NCBI GenBank assembly: GCA_026702845.1
Contig: JADCLS010000003.1
Location: 124,001 to 188,000 of the forward strand
Length of the DNA stretch: 64,000 nt
Direction of reading: 5' to 3'
DNA from: Candidatus Heimdallarchaeota archaeon
Lineage (GTDB): Archaea > Asgardarchaeota > Heimdallarchaeia > Heimdallarchaeales > Kariarchaeaceae
The notes beneath the pieces were generated by a model. It worked only from the letters and a program-made list of their open reading frames with translations, was not told the origin of the DNA and made no database searches. This document shows positions 16,417-25,540 of the stretch, in pieces. The position numbers and the translations under genes were made by a program. Position 1 is the first letter of the stretch; every line of letters starts with the position of its first letter.

Positions 16417-17714
16417 GTTGAAGTCTCCTTTTTGAATTTGAATCCATATTCAATCCCTTCTCGTATCACATCAGCCATGATACGTTGATTACCCACTGTG
16501 ATATACATATCCTTCAAAGGATCAGGTGTATCAATCTTTGCCTTTTCTAGAAACGCTGCTGCTGCTGCTAGATCTGTACCCACCATTCTACCGAATACAG
16601 GGATCATCCTTTTGTTTGCCAAATATCGATCTCTTAGACACATGATTAATCCCTGAATGAAAATGTCACAGCTAGAAATCCCTCCGAAACGACTGGTAAT
16701 AATGAGATCAGTCATAGGATGGTCCATCAATATATGAAACATCTCTGCTACAGTGGCTAGGGATGGCCCCCCACCAGAATCCATGAAATTAATAGGGATT
16801 ACCTTCCCATCAAAATACCTGTTTCCAACATTAACTACTTCATCTATAGAGAATATACCATATCCTGCACCTCCTGGTACAAGACCCACATATAGTTTAT
16901 CCTTCTCCTTTTCATTTGTATTTAATAGATCTAGATATGGGAAACCAGCTTTATATGCTCTTGCTTCATGAATTGTTTGCTCGGATACATCATGTCTTTT
17001 GCTTTGAGGATCTATACCTATGGATTTGAGCAATGGTGCTTGTCTGTAAAGACTATTATCATCTAGAATTATTTTTGCATCAGCTGCAAGAAGTGTAGGA
17101 TTAGAATCCTTGTTGGTCAGAATTACTGGATTGATCTCGTACAACTTTGCATCAACTGATTGGAAAGAGTGATAAACAGATTGTATTAAATTCACTAATT
17201 GATCCTCAACACATTTTAGATCAGGATTCCTTGCAATTAGGAAGGTTGCTGCCTCAAGAGCAATTTTCTCATCCAATTCAAGAGAATTATTTAGGACCTT
17301 TTTCGTAAAAATTTCCTCTGGACTATTCTTGGCAACATATTCAATATCTACACCACCAGAAGCACTTGTCACGAGAATGACATCAAAAGTTGCAGGATCA
17401 GTTGTCACAGAGAGGTAAATCTCACCTTCAATATTTACTGCTTCCTCAAGAAGAATTTGTTCCACCTTCAATCCTTTGATCTCAAGATTAAATATCTTAT
17501 CAGCTAGGTTTTTAGCCTCTTCCTGAGAACTTGCTTTTTTTATTCCACCCGCTTTTCCTCTTCCACCTACAAGAACCATAGCCTTGAGCATCACTGGGTA
17601 AGTAAGCTCCAATCGATCCAGCTCATCCACTGATTTTATGACTGCAATCTGTTTAGGTGTATTTATATTATAATTTCTATAGATTAATTTAGATTCAAAT
17701 TCATATAATTTCAT
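16413..17714 (-). CDS. ATP-grasp subunit of ATP-citrate lyase (SucC-like)
   Basis: A 433-residue protein of the SucC/AclB type. The ATP-grasp fold is shown by MLKAMVLVGGRGKAGGIKKA near the N-terminus and by AKLYEINPVILTN further on. The C-terminal CoA-ligase part contains LVPGGAGYGIF, INFMDSGGGPSLATVAEM and a final Rossmann-like segment. It would phosphorylate citrate or the phospho-His of its partner using ATP. Its stop overlaps the start of the fusion gene (ATGA), and it begins 1 base after the aconitase stop, so the genes are tightly coupled. A plain succinyl-CoA synthetase beta subunit is the alternative; the neighbour argues for a citrate enzyme. Confidence 0.85.
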   Translation of the reverse strand: MKLYEFESKLIYRNYNINTPKQIAVIKSVDELDRLELTYPVMLKAMVLVGGRGKAGGIKKASSQEEAKNLADKIFNLEIKGLKVEQILLEEAVNIEGEIYLSVTTDPATFDVILVTSASGGVDIEYVAKNSPEEIFTKKVLNNSLELDEKIALEAATFLIARNPDLKCVEDQLVNLIQSVYHSFQSVDAKLYEINPVILTNKDSNPTLLAADAKIILDDNSLYRQAPLLKSIGIDPQSKRHDVSEQTIHEARAYKAGFPYLDLLNTNEKEKDKLYVGLVPGGAGYGIFSIDEVVNVGNRYFDGKVIPINFMDSGGGPSLATVAEMFHILMDHPMTDLIITSRFGGISSCDIFIQGLIMCLRDRYLANKRMIPVFGRMVGTDLAAAAAFLEKAKIDTPDPLKDMYITVGNQRIMADVIREGIEYGFKFKKETST

Positions 17715-17715
17715 A

Positions 17716-19560
17716 TTATTCCTCCTTGTATTTCTTCTTGTAGTATGGAATTAATCCACCAGCGTTGAATACATCTAGTAATTCCTTGGGTAATTTCGGA
17801 ATGGAATATTCCATATCACCATTTCTAATTGTTCCCTCATTAAGATCCAGTACAAGAGCTTCAGATGGATTATACTTTTCAACAAGTTCAGGATGAACTA
17901 TTATAGGCAAACCTTGATTGATAGCTGAACGATAGAAAATACGGGAAACTGATTTTACAATCACTGCTTTTACACCTGCACAGGCCAATCCCACTGATGG
18001 ATGCTCACGTGATGATCCACAACCGAAATTTTCTCCTGCGATGATAATGTCTTCAGGTTGAACTCGATTTGAGAATGACTCATCTAATCCTTTGAAAAGG
18101 TGGGGAATTATCTGCTCAGCATCTGATGATTTGATATCATAGGTTAATCCACCTGCAAACATCTGATCTGTGTTGAAATCATTCACATCACTGTAATTCC
18201 ATATTTTATTCTGATACCTATCATCTTCAGGAGAGATCTGGACAATTGTTTCTTTCATGTTTTTTGTGATGATTTCAGGAGAGGAGGAATTAATGGATCC
18301 ACCTACATACTTTCTGGGATCTACAATTTTGCCCTCAATAGCTGAAGCAGCAATAGTCGCTGGAGAGGCAAGAAATACGGATGAGTTCTTATTCCCCATA
18401 CGTCCAAGAAAATTCCTATTTGCAGTTGAAAGAATATTACAGTTATCTGGTGGAATACCTTGACCCTTTCCTAAACAGGGACCACAGCTTGAAGAGAGAA
18501 TGGTCGCACCTGCCAAAACCAAAGTCTCAATAGTTCCATTATTCAATGCCTCAAGGTAAATACTTCTGGATGCGGGAGCGACAAGAAATTGAACTCCATC
18601 TTTTACTTTATTTCCCTTTAGAATCGATGCAGCAATATTTAGATCGTCAAGTCTGCCATTTGTACAAGTTCCTAAAAATACTTCCTCAAGCTCAATTTCT
18701 TGGATATTTTGAAGTAATTCAATATTATCGACCTGATTTGGAATAGCTGCAACTGGAACAAGTTCATCTAAATTGATTTCAATAATTTTGGCATATAAAG
18801 CATCATCATCAGCCCAATATAGATCCTCGTCAGAAAGTGATAGATCTGGATGGTTCTTATTCAACCAATCCATTAATATCTGATCAGGTGGAAAGATTGC
18901 TGTTTTCGCACCCATTTCTGATGCTAAATTAGCTAGTGTCATACGCTCTGAGATTTTCAGAGCCGAAACACCATTACCATGATATTCAATAGCTTGATAG
19001 TTAGCCCCAGATGAAGAAATCAAACCCATTATCCATAAAGCAAGATCCTTGGCATATACTCCTGTAGATAATTCACCATTAAGGATAATTTTTATTGTTT
19101 CAGGGACACGGAACCATGTTTGACCCTCAAGCCATAATCCTGCTGTCTCTGTTCGATCGATCCCTGCAGCGAAAGTATTGAATGCTCCACTGGTACAAGT
19201 ATGAGAATCCGATCCGACAATTAACATACCAGGAATGGCATGATTTGACATCAACTGGTGACAGATACCGTTACCTGCATCATAAAAAATGCCTATATGC
19301 TGTTCCTTTACAAAATTCCTGATGTATTTGTGATCATTAGCAATTTTTGCTGATGTTGGTGGTGCATCGTGATCTAGCACGATAACTAACCGATCAGGGT
19401 ATTTAACGCTGGTACCTCCCATTTGCTGAAATGTTTTACTAATTGAGGCAGTGTTGTCGTGTGATAGGATGAGATCTGGTTCTGCATAGACAATATCTCC
19501 AGCTACTACTGCATGTCCTGTTTTTTGTGTAAATAGTTTTTCAGAAAATGTTAAACCCAT
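17716..19560 (-). CDS. Aconitate hydratase, fused large and small domains (Aquifex-type)
   Basis: A 614-residue enzyme. Residues about 1-420 form the Fe-S domain: IVGSDSHTCTSGAFNTFAAG, LGTCTNGRLDDL and SSCGPCLGKGQG provide the three Cys ligands of the [4Fe-4S] cluster. The C-terminal swivel domain carries ENFGCGSSREHPSVGLACAG and SRIFYRSAINQGLPI, the canonical substrate-binding SSREH motif. The length and the fused layout resemble the short aconitases of Aquifex type. It isomerises citrate and isocitrate. It lies between the split hydro-lyase genes and the citrate lyase-like genes in a single operon, which supports citrate as the substrate. Confidence 0.9.
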   Translation of the reverse strand: MGLTFSEKLFTQKTGHAVVAGDIVYAEPDLILSHDNTASISKTFQQMGGTSVKYPDRLVIVLDHDAPPTSAKIANDHKYIRNFVKEQHIGIFYDAGNGICHQLMSNHAIPGMLIVGSDSHTCTSGAFNTFAAGIDRTETAGLWLEGQTWFRVPETIKIILNGELSTGVYAKDLALWIMGLISSSGANYQAIEYHGNGVSALKISERMTLANLASEMGAKTAIFPPDQILMDWLNKNHPDLSLSDEDLYWADDDALYAKIIEINLDELVPVAAIPNQVDNIELLQNIQEIELEEVFLGTCTNGRLDDLNIAASILKGNKVKDGVQFLVAPASRSIYLEALNNGTIETLVLAGATILSSSCGPCLGKGQGIPPDNCNILSTANRNFLGRMGNKNSSVFLASPATIAASAIEGKIVDPRKYVGGSINSSSPEIITKNMKETIVQISPEDDRYQNKIWNYSDVNDFNTDQMFAGGLTYDIKSSDAEQIIPHLFKGLDESFSNRVQPEDIIIAGENFGCGSSREHPSVGLACAGVKAVIVKSVSRIFYRSAINQGLPIIVHPELVEKYNPSEALVLDLNEGTIRNGDMEYSIPKLPKELLDVFNAGGLIPYYKKKYKEE

Positions 19561-19572
19561 TTTAAATGACCT

Positions 19573-20076
19573 CTATAATGTTCTACCAAGTTCCATCAAG
19601 CCTCCAGCCCTCATAATATCAATCGCAGGTTTCGGAATGGGTTTGCATTGAATACTGTGGTTCTTTGATATATTTTTTATTACTGATTGATCAAGATCAA
19701 TTTCAATTTCATCATCATCATCCACCATGAAACGATTTAGGTTCACTTCGACTAATAACAAACCAGCATTCACAGCATTTGAATAATATATGGGACCAAA
19801 GGATTCACCAATGATTGTAGTAATTTTATGTGCAAGAAAACCAGTTACTGCTTGTTGTCTAGTTGATCCTTTGCCAAAATTTTTACCAACAAAGAGAATT
19901 TGACCCTCATGATTTTCTGAACCAAATGAGTTGAAACCCTCCAAATTACCAAAGATATGTGGTTTAATCTCCTCCGGATCATGAATAGTTAGCAATGATG
20001 CATGAAAGATGTTATCAGTATCGATATCATCCACCATAACCAATTTTGCTTTTCCAGTAAGTATACTCTCACTCAT
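19573..20076 (-). CDS. LeuD/aconitase-family small (swivel) subunit, altered active-site motif
   Basis: A 167-residue protein of the isopropylmalate/homoaconitate dehydratase small-subunit family: VMVDDIDTDNIFHASLL, GKNFGKGSTRQQAVTGFLAH, ESFGPIYYSNAVNAGLL and a final AGGLMELGRTL. The usual GCGSSREH is GKGSTRQQ here; Arg is kept, but Glu and His are not. The partner large subunit is encoded just upstream with an 8-base overlap. Substrate (isopropylmalate, homocitrate, citrate or another) cannot be told from sequence. Confidence 0.88.
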   Translation of the reverse strand: MSESILTGKAKLVMVDDIDTDNIFHASLLTIHDPEEIKPHIFGNLEGFNSFGSENHEGQILFVGKNFGKGSTRQQAVTGFLAHKITTIIGESFGPIYYSNAVNAGLLLVEVNLNRFMVDDDDEIEIDLDQSVIKNISKNHSIQCKPIPKPAIDIMRAGGLMELGRTL

Positions 20077-21343
20077 TATTATATTCCTCCATTTCTGGTT
20101 TAGTTATTTTTCCAGCAATAGCTGTAGCTGCAGCAATCACAGGGCTTGCCAAGTATACATCAGCTGGACCTATTTTACCCTGAGTATTTCTGTTACCAGT
20201 GGTCATGGTAACAGCAGTGGTTCCACCAGTCAAACCATACTGTCCTTTCGCACAGGTTGAACATCCTACACCAAAGAAATTCCCCCCAGCTTCTAGAATT
20301 TGAATCATGGACCCTGTTTGAGAAAGATCAATAAAATCATCCCGGGTTGCTGGAATCAAGGCAAATCGAACATCGGGATGCACTTGTTTATTCTTCAAAA
20401 TTTTTTCAGCTGCTTGAATATCGCTGGCACTACCATTAGTACAAGATCCTATAATCACTGAATTTATTGGGGTTCCAATTACCTCATCTAGTGGTTTGAC
20501 ATTATGAGGATGAGGAGGGCAAGCAACATACATGCCAAGATCTTGAACATTAATAGTATAGGAATTGGAATACTTGGCATTGTCATCAGCTTGAATCAGC
20601 TCTATGTCAATTCCTTGACTCTTATAGTACTCTCGAGTTACTTCATCTGGTGGAATGAATCCAATTAATCCTGTGGCTTCAGTAATAAGTGAACATAATG
20701 TTACTCGTTCGTCAATACTTAATCGTGATACTGTATCACCATAAAATTCAACTGATTTTCCAGTAATCCCAAAATCATGTAATTGTTTCAATACGTATAG
20801 TGCTAAATCCTTTGCAGTGGTAGGCCAAGAATATTCTCCGGTTAAGGTGACTTTCACTGATTCTGGTATTTTAATCCAGTATTTACCTGTTTTCATTGAG
20901 AAGGCAAGCATGATATCACCTGCTCCTTGTCCCAAGATACCAAGCGCACCAAGTAAATTATAGTGACTATCAGCACCAATAATAATATCACCTGGTTTTC
21001 CATATCCCTTCTTAAAAATTAAATGGGATCCAATTCCAGTACCCAGATCAGTAAGACGTATATTATGCCTCTTAGAAAAGACACGTAATTTTTCCTGATC
21101 TTTGGCATGTTTGGGATCGTTACCATAAGGATAGCAATCAGGAGTGAAAATCACCTTTGTATTATCAAATGGTTGTGCATCAGGGTAGTACTGTTCGAAT
21201 AAATCCACAACTTGAGGTCCAGCATAATCACGTGCTGTGACAAGATCCAAAGTTACCCAAACTATGTTTCCTGGGTAGATTTCCTCTGCTTTGGCATCAG
21301 ATCTAGCCATAATTATTTTTTCAATAAATGTATAAGTAGTCAT
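20069..21343 (-). CDS. LeuC/aconitase-family large (Fe-S) subunit
   Basis: A 424-residue protein with the LeuC layout: TFIEKIIMARSDAKAEEIYP, PDCYPYGNDPKH, IIGADSHYNLLGALGILGQG, VIIGSCTNGSASDIQAAEKI and GVGCSTCAKGQYGLTGG. The three cluster Cys (GSCTN and CxxC) are present, so it should carry a [4Fe-4S] cluster. The dehydratase would isomerise a hydroxy-di- or tricarboxylate. It overlaps the small-subunit gene by 8 bases and follows the dehydrogenase gene by 40 bases. The operon also contains a complete fused aconitase, so this pair probably has a different or overlapping substrate. Confidence 0.9.
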   Translation of the reverse strand: MTTYTFIEKIIMARSDAKAEEIYPGNIVWVTLDLVTARDYAGPQVVDLFEQYYPDAQPFDNTKVIFTPDCYPYGNDPKHAKDQEKLRVFSKRHNIRLTDLGTGIGSHLIFKKGYGKPGDIIIGADSHYNLLGALGILGQGAGDIMLAFSMKTGKYWIKIPESVKVTLTGEYSWPTTAKDLALYVLKQLHDFGITGKSVEFYGDTVSRLSIDERVTLCSLITEATGLIGFIPPDEVTREYYKSQGIDIELIQADDNAKYSNSYTINVQDLGMYVACPPHPHNVKPLDEVIGTPINSVIIGSCTNGSASDIQAAEKILKNKQVHPDVRFALIPATRDDFIDLSQTGSMIQILEAGGNFFGVGCSTCAKGQYGLTGGTTAVTMTTGNRNTQGKIGPADVYLASPVIAAATAIAGKITKPEMEEYNNE

Positions 21344-21383
21344 AAATATTCTCTCATATCTTTGTTAATCTTGAAATTTCGGC

Positions 21384-22517
21384 TCAAGAGTTTTTTATCT
21401 TCTCACAAATCGCATCTGCCATTCCAGAAGTTGTAGTATCCCCACCCATATCATAGGTTTTGTAAATCCCCTCTTCAATTACAGCTGCAACTGCATCATC
21501 GATGTTCTTAGCCATTTCCTTCTCACCAAGCCAATCAAGCATCATCTTGGCAGCTAGGATAGTCGCTATAGGATTTACTTTGTTCATACCTACATATTTA
21601 GGTGCAGAACCATGAGTAGGCTCAAATACTGCATATTTATCACCAATGTTGCCTGAACATGCAAAACCAAGACCACCTATTAATTGGGCTGCTAGATCAG
21701 AAACAATATCCCCAAACATATTAGATGAAACCATTACACCATAATCTTGTGGGTTTTTAACTAACCACATAGCCATGGCATCTATGTTTGTCTCCCACAA
21801 TTCTATGTTTTCATAGGATTCCTTCATTTTTCTTGCTTCTCTTACCATTAAACCACTTGTTTCTCTGATAACATTAGGTTTCTCAACAACTGTCACCGTT
21901 GGATAATTAAATTCCTTGGCATAATCAAAGCTAGATTTGAGAATTCTTTGTACCCCATTTCTTGTAAATACTCTTGTTGAAATAGCCATATCATCAAGAT
22001 TAGTTCCTTCAAATCTTTTTGCTTTAGGATGATGTTTAATCATGGTTTGAAGTAGTTCCTCCGGAACAGGATGCCATTCAATACCCACATATAATCCCTC
22101 AGTGTTCTCTCTGAAGACAACTAGATCCAAATCATCTTTGAAATTTAGTGGATTTCCTTTATATGCCTTACAGGGTCTTAAATTGGTGTAAAGGTCAAAC
22201 ATTTGACGTAATTTCACAATGGGACTCGAATATACCAGTCCCTTGCCTTGCAAATCAGCTACAAGTTCTTTTGCTGCTTCTTCCTTTGGTTTTGAAGTTA
22301 TTGCTCCAAATAATGCACAAGTAGTATTTTTAAGCACTTCAATTGTTCTCTCAGGTAGGGCTTCTCCCTCTTTGCACCAAAATTCCCAGCCAATATCTGC
22401 CCAAATGTATTCTGCTTTATCACTGAATCCAACTGCATCAAGTACCTGTAATGCAGCATCTATAACATCTTTACCTATTCCATCTCCAGGTAATATTGCG
22501 ATTTTATATTCACTCAT
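21384..22517 (-). CDS. Isocitrate/isopropylmalate-family NAD(P)-dependent dehydrogenase
   Basis: A 377-residue beta-decarboxylating dehydrogenase. Seen are AILPGDGIGKDVIDAALQVL, LYTNLRPCKAYKG, DLVVFRENTEGLYVGIEW, the substrate segment VEKPNVIRETSG, SSNMFGDIVSDLAAQLIGGL and AVFEPTHGSAPKYVG. It oxidises isocitrate to 2-oxoglutarate or a homologous acid. Its place next to an aconitase and a citrate lyase-like enzyme favours isocitrate. Cofactor choice (NAD or NADP) is not assigned. It follows the HD gene by 14 bases. Confidence 0.9.
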   Translation of the reverse strand: MSEYKIAILPGDGIGKDVIDAALQVLDAVGFSDKAEYIWADIGWEFWCKEGEALPERTIEVLKNTTCALFGAITSKPKEEAAKELVADLQGKGLVYSSPIVKLRQMFDLYTNLRPCKAYKGNPLNFKDDLDLVVFRENTEGLYVGIEWHPVPEELLQTMIKHHPKAKRFEGTNLDDMAISTRVFTRNGVQRILKSSFDYAKEFNYPTVTVVEKPNVIRETSGLMVREARKMKESYENIELWETNIDAMAMWLVKNPQDYGVMVSSNMFGDIVSDLAAQLIGGLGFACSGNIGDKYAVFEPTHGSAPKYVGMNKVNPIATILAAKMMLDWLGEKEMAKNIDDAVAAVIEEGIYKTYDMGGDTTTSGMADAICEKIKNS

Positions 22518-22531
22518 ATTTTCAAACCTCT

Positions 22532-23086
22532 TTATTTCTCATAAAATTTCTTTACAGGGATAAAACAGAGAAAATCACATCTATGAACTATTTCTACTTC
22601 CGGTAATCTCTCAATCTTATCTCCTTCCTTGCTATGAAAAACAATTGCCTGTTTGACAATAAGAGGCAACTCTAGATCATAGACAAGCTCCAAACCCATG
22701 GCTGGATGTCTGATATATTTTCCTTCTATAGTTTGAACGATATCCCCATCAATTCGCTCATACTCTATGAATTTTCCAATATCATGCAATAATCCAGCAC
22801 TTATTAAATCATCACGATTCAGATGATTTGCCATATCTAGATCCTTATACATATTATATGTTGCAATACACATCTGTGTCACAGCCCGAATATGTTGTAT
22901 GATATTAATTTTAGGCTTTCCACCTTCCATCAACTCAGGAATTAATAATGTGAACGGGATATTCAATAAATCTTCCTCTGTCCATCCACCAAGTGTAATA
23001 GCCTTTTCAAAAGCCTTGACAGTCTTAGATTTTAATTCTTCATTGTGTATCTCATTGATTTCTGGGATTAAATTCAAAATATTCAT
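22532..23086 (-). CDS. HD-domain hydrolase, first gene of the citrate operon
   Basis: A 184-residue protein with HIRAVTQMC (first His), SAGLLHDIGKFIEYERIDGD (HD), RHPAMGLELV, VFHSKEGD and HRCDFLCF (last Asp), the order of metal-binding HD phosphohydrolases. The substrate is unknown; a nucleotide or signal phosphodiesterase would be typical. It starts the seven-gene operon, with GAGG upstream of its ATG, and could couple a nucleotide signal to citrate metabolism; that is inference. Confidence 0.85.
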   Translation of the reverse strand: MNILNLIPEINEIHNEELKSKTVKAFEKAITLGGWTEEDLLNIPFTLLIPELMEGGKPKINIIQHIRAVTQMCIATYNMYKDLDMANHLNRDDLISAGLLHDIGKFIEYERIDGDIVQTIEGKYIRHPAMGLELVYDLELPLIVKQAIVFHSKEGDKIERLPEVEIVHRCDFLCFIPVKKFYEK

Positions 23087-23400
23087 TAGGAGAACCTCAA
23101 AATATTATTTTTGAATAAAGTCGACGAGATTTTGGATTGATAAAAATCTTTAGTCAACAAGGTAGTTGCAACAAATAAAATCAATAAATGAGTATCAAAA
23201 ATATCGTAATTTCAATTTTTGATCATCAAGCATACTCCTAGTAGGAAAAAGTTTTGATACCAAATAACTTTGGTTCTCGAATGAAGATATTTACAAGATA
23301 TAACGAGATAATTTTTCATATTAGAACTCGAAAAATACGGAAAAGATCGTAGTATATTTATACCTATTACTATATTTTTTCTTGTAAGGAGATCTAGACC
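23087..23400. promoter_or_regulatory. Divergent promoter region, no gene seen
   Basis: This 314-base spacer separates the minus-strand citrate operon from the plus-strand GTPase gene. On the plus strand TATATTTATACC at 23353-23364 is a good TATA box, and AAGGAGAT at 23386-23393 is the ribosome-binding site seven bases before the ATG. On the minus strand a TTTTTATC element near 23139-23146 could drive the citrate operon. I see no further open reading frame or structured RNA. Confidence 0.5.
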
Positions 23401-24195
23401 ATGAAGATGGATAAGTATTGGAAAATAGTATGGGATATGGTAGATGAATCTGATGTGGTTTTAGAGGTAGTAGATGCAAGATATCCATCAATTTGCCGAT
23501 CGAATAGGTTAGAAAAACGGATTATGGGTATGGAAAAGTGTAATTTGCTAATTGCCCTTAATAAAGCAGATCTGGTACCCCCCGAGCATCTAAATGAATG
23601 GATCAATTGGTTGAATGATCATGAAAATATCAAAGCAATTGGAGTGAGTGCCACTAAGAGATTATCTACTTCACGATTACGAGCAATGATTTTGAAGCAA
23701 TCAAGAAGGAAAAAAGCAAATGTTGCAGTTGTTGGTCTACCTAATACTGGTAAAAGTAGTTTAATAAATGCCTTGAGTGGAAGAAAGGCTGCAAGTGTAG
23801 CACCTATTTCAGGCCACACCAAAGGACAACAGAAAGTTAATGTATCCAATAGTATTACCATGTTTGACACCCCAGGAATAATTCCTGTTCGTTTGCCTGA
23901 GATGCACAAGCACCTTCTTGGGGTCATACCCATAACCAAATTGAAAGATCCCATTGGGGCAGCATATAATCTCTATCTACAATTCAATGAGATGAAACCT
24001 GGTGCCTTAGCATCTCATTATGATGTGGATAATGATCAGTTACTATTTTTTGAAAATCTAGCAATTAAAATGAATAAACTGAAGAAAGGAGGTTTACCTG
24101 ATGAAAGAGCTGCTGCAATTGAGTTGCTTCGAGATCATATTAGAGGGAGAATCCCAATATTTGAGGATATAAATAATCCTCTTCGTTTAAAATGA
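23401..24195 (+). CDS. Circularly permuted GTPase (YlqF/MTG1-like ribosome biogenesis factor)
   Basis: A 264-residue protein whose G motifs are permuted: NKAD (G4) at residues 54-57 and SATK (G5) near 84 come first, then GLPNTGKSS (G1) at 112-120 and DTPGI (G3) near 157. This order defines the YlqF/YawG class, which assists assembly of the large ribosomal subunit. VLEVVDARYPSICRS near the N-terminus is also typical. The start has a strong AAGGAGAT signal. It is convergent with gcvT and separated by no gap. Confidence 0.92.
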   Translation: MKMDKYWKIVWDMVDESDVVLEVVDARYPSICRSNRLEKRIMGMEKCNLLIALNKADLVPPEHLNEWINWLNDHENIKAIGVSATKRLSTSRLRAMILKQSRRKKANVAVVGLPNTGKSSLINALSGRKAASVAPISGHTKGQQKVNVSNSITMFDTPGIIPVRLPEMHKHLLGVIPITKLKDPIGAAYNLYLQFNEMKPGALASHYDVDNDQLLFFENLAIKMNKLKKGGLPDERAAAIELLRDHIRGRIPIFEDINNPLRLK

Positions 24196-25335
24196 TTACT
24201 TTCGTACTTTGATTCCATATTTGTTTTCATCATAAATTGGAAAATTCACAACTTCAGCGATTTTTAATTTTCCTCGAATATCAATTTGAAAGTTTGATCC
24301 CAATTCCTTCAGTTCTATTGGTACAAGAGCCATCCCGAACGGCTCTTTAGTCAATGGGGATTGGGTTCCACTGAGAACCTCACCTACTTCCTTTCCATCC
24401 ACGATTACTTTATTACCATGCCGAGCAATACCCTTTTCCAGTAATTTGAAACCTACAAAAACTCTACTAGTTTTTCCTCTTAAGGCCAATACTGCCTCCT
24501 GCCCTACAAAACCTGTTTCCTTATCAATATGTGCAAATGGTACAAAATCAAGCCCTGATTCAAGAAGATTGATTTCCTCAGAAATATCATTGCCATATAA
24601 TCTATATCCAGCCTCCATACGCAAAGTATCTCGAGATCCAAGAGCACAGGGGATTACTCCCTGATCAAGTAGTAGGTTCCACAGAGCAATTGCTTTCTTC
24701 TCAAGATCTTCATCAGCAAATATCATCAATTCCCCACCTGATGCTCCTGTATATCCAGTTGATGAGAAAAGAACCTTATCATTATTTATGGTGATCCATT
24801 GGGTTCTGAATCTTTTATCAGGTAATTCTGCATTAGCAAGTGATTCAAGGATACTCATTGCTTTTGGACCTTGTACAGCAATCATTGCAGATTTTTCACT
24901 TCGATTTTCTAGACGGAGATCTTTTCCTGCAAGTTTCCAAAGGTTAGCAAATGAATTTACCCATAACCAAATTTTCTTCAAATTTCCAGCATTGCAAACG
25001 AGCATGTACTCCTCTTGATTAAACCTGGAGATAATTACATCGTCTCTAAAGCCACCTTGCTCATTGAGCATGTAAGTATAACCTGATTGGTAATCACTGA
25101 GGTTTTTAATATTTCTAGGAACAAGATAATCGATGAAATCAAGGGCATCTTTCCCAGTAATCCAAATTCTTCCCATGTGTGAAGTATCAAACATACCAAC
25201 TTCATTTCTAACAATCATATGCTCATCAACAATGGAGGTCTTCTTATACCGCATAGGCATCAGAAATCCACCAAAATCAACCATCGTTGCATCAAGTGCA
25301 ACATGTGCTTCATACAAGGCAGTTTTTTGACTCAT
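24196..25335 (-). CDS. gcvT: Aminomethyltransferase, glycine cleavage T protein
   Basis: A 379-residue folate-binding enzyme: LYEAHVALDATMVDFGGFLM, YKKTSIVDEHMIVRNEVGMF then DTSHMG, QGPKAMSILESL, FSSTGYTGASGGELM and LGSRDTLRMEAGYRLYGND. GcvT transfers the methylene group of aminomethylated H protein to tetrahydrofolate or an archaeal pterin. None of the partners GcvP, GcvH or GcvL is in the window. It is separate from both neighbours on strand or direction. Confidence 0.94.
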   Translation of the reverse strand: MSQKTALYEAHVALDATMVDFGGFLMPMRYKKTSIVDEHMIVRNEVGMFDTSHMGRIWITGKDALDFIDYLVPRNIKNLSDYQSGYTYMLNEQGGFRDDVIISRFNQEEYMLVCNAGNLKKIWLWVNSFANLWKLAGKDLRLENRSEKSAMIAVQGPKAMSILESLANAELPDKRFRTQWITINNDKVLFSSTGYTGASGGELMIFADEDLEKKAIALWNLLLDQGVIPCALGSRDTLRMEAGYRLYGNDISEEINLLESGLDFVPFAHIDKETGFVGQEAVLALRGKTSRVFVGFKLLEKGIARHGNKVIVDGKEVGEVLSGTQSPLTKEPFGMALVPIELKELGSNFQIDIRGKLKIAEVVNFPIYDENKYGIKVRK

Positions 25336-25540
25336 AATTTTATAATTTAGAAATTCAATAATAAATTATTTTCTGCTCACAAGATATATGAATAATATAT
25401 CGAAAATTGTAACCATGAATTGACAAATTCCTTTGGTAAAATAATCAAGAATATCAGAATGTTATTTTTTTTTATTGAGTATACTAATTCAGCATGACAA
25501 TAATAACAAATTAAAAGATGATAATCTAGAACCTGCTCAT

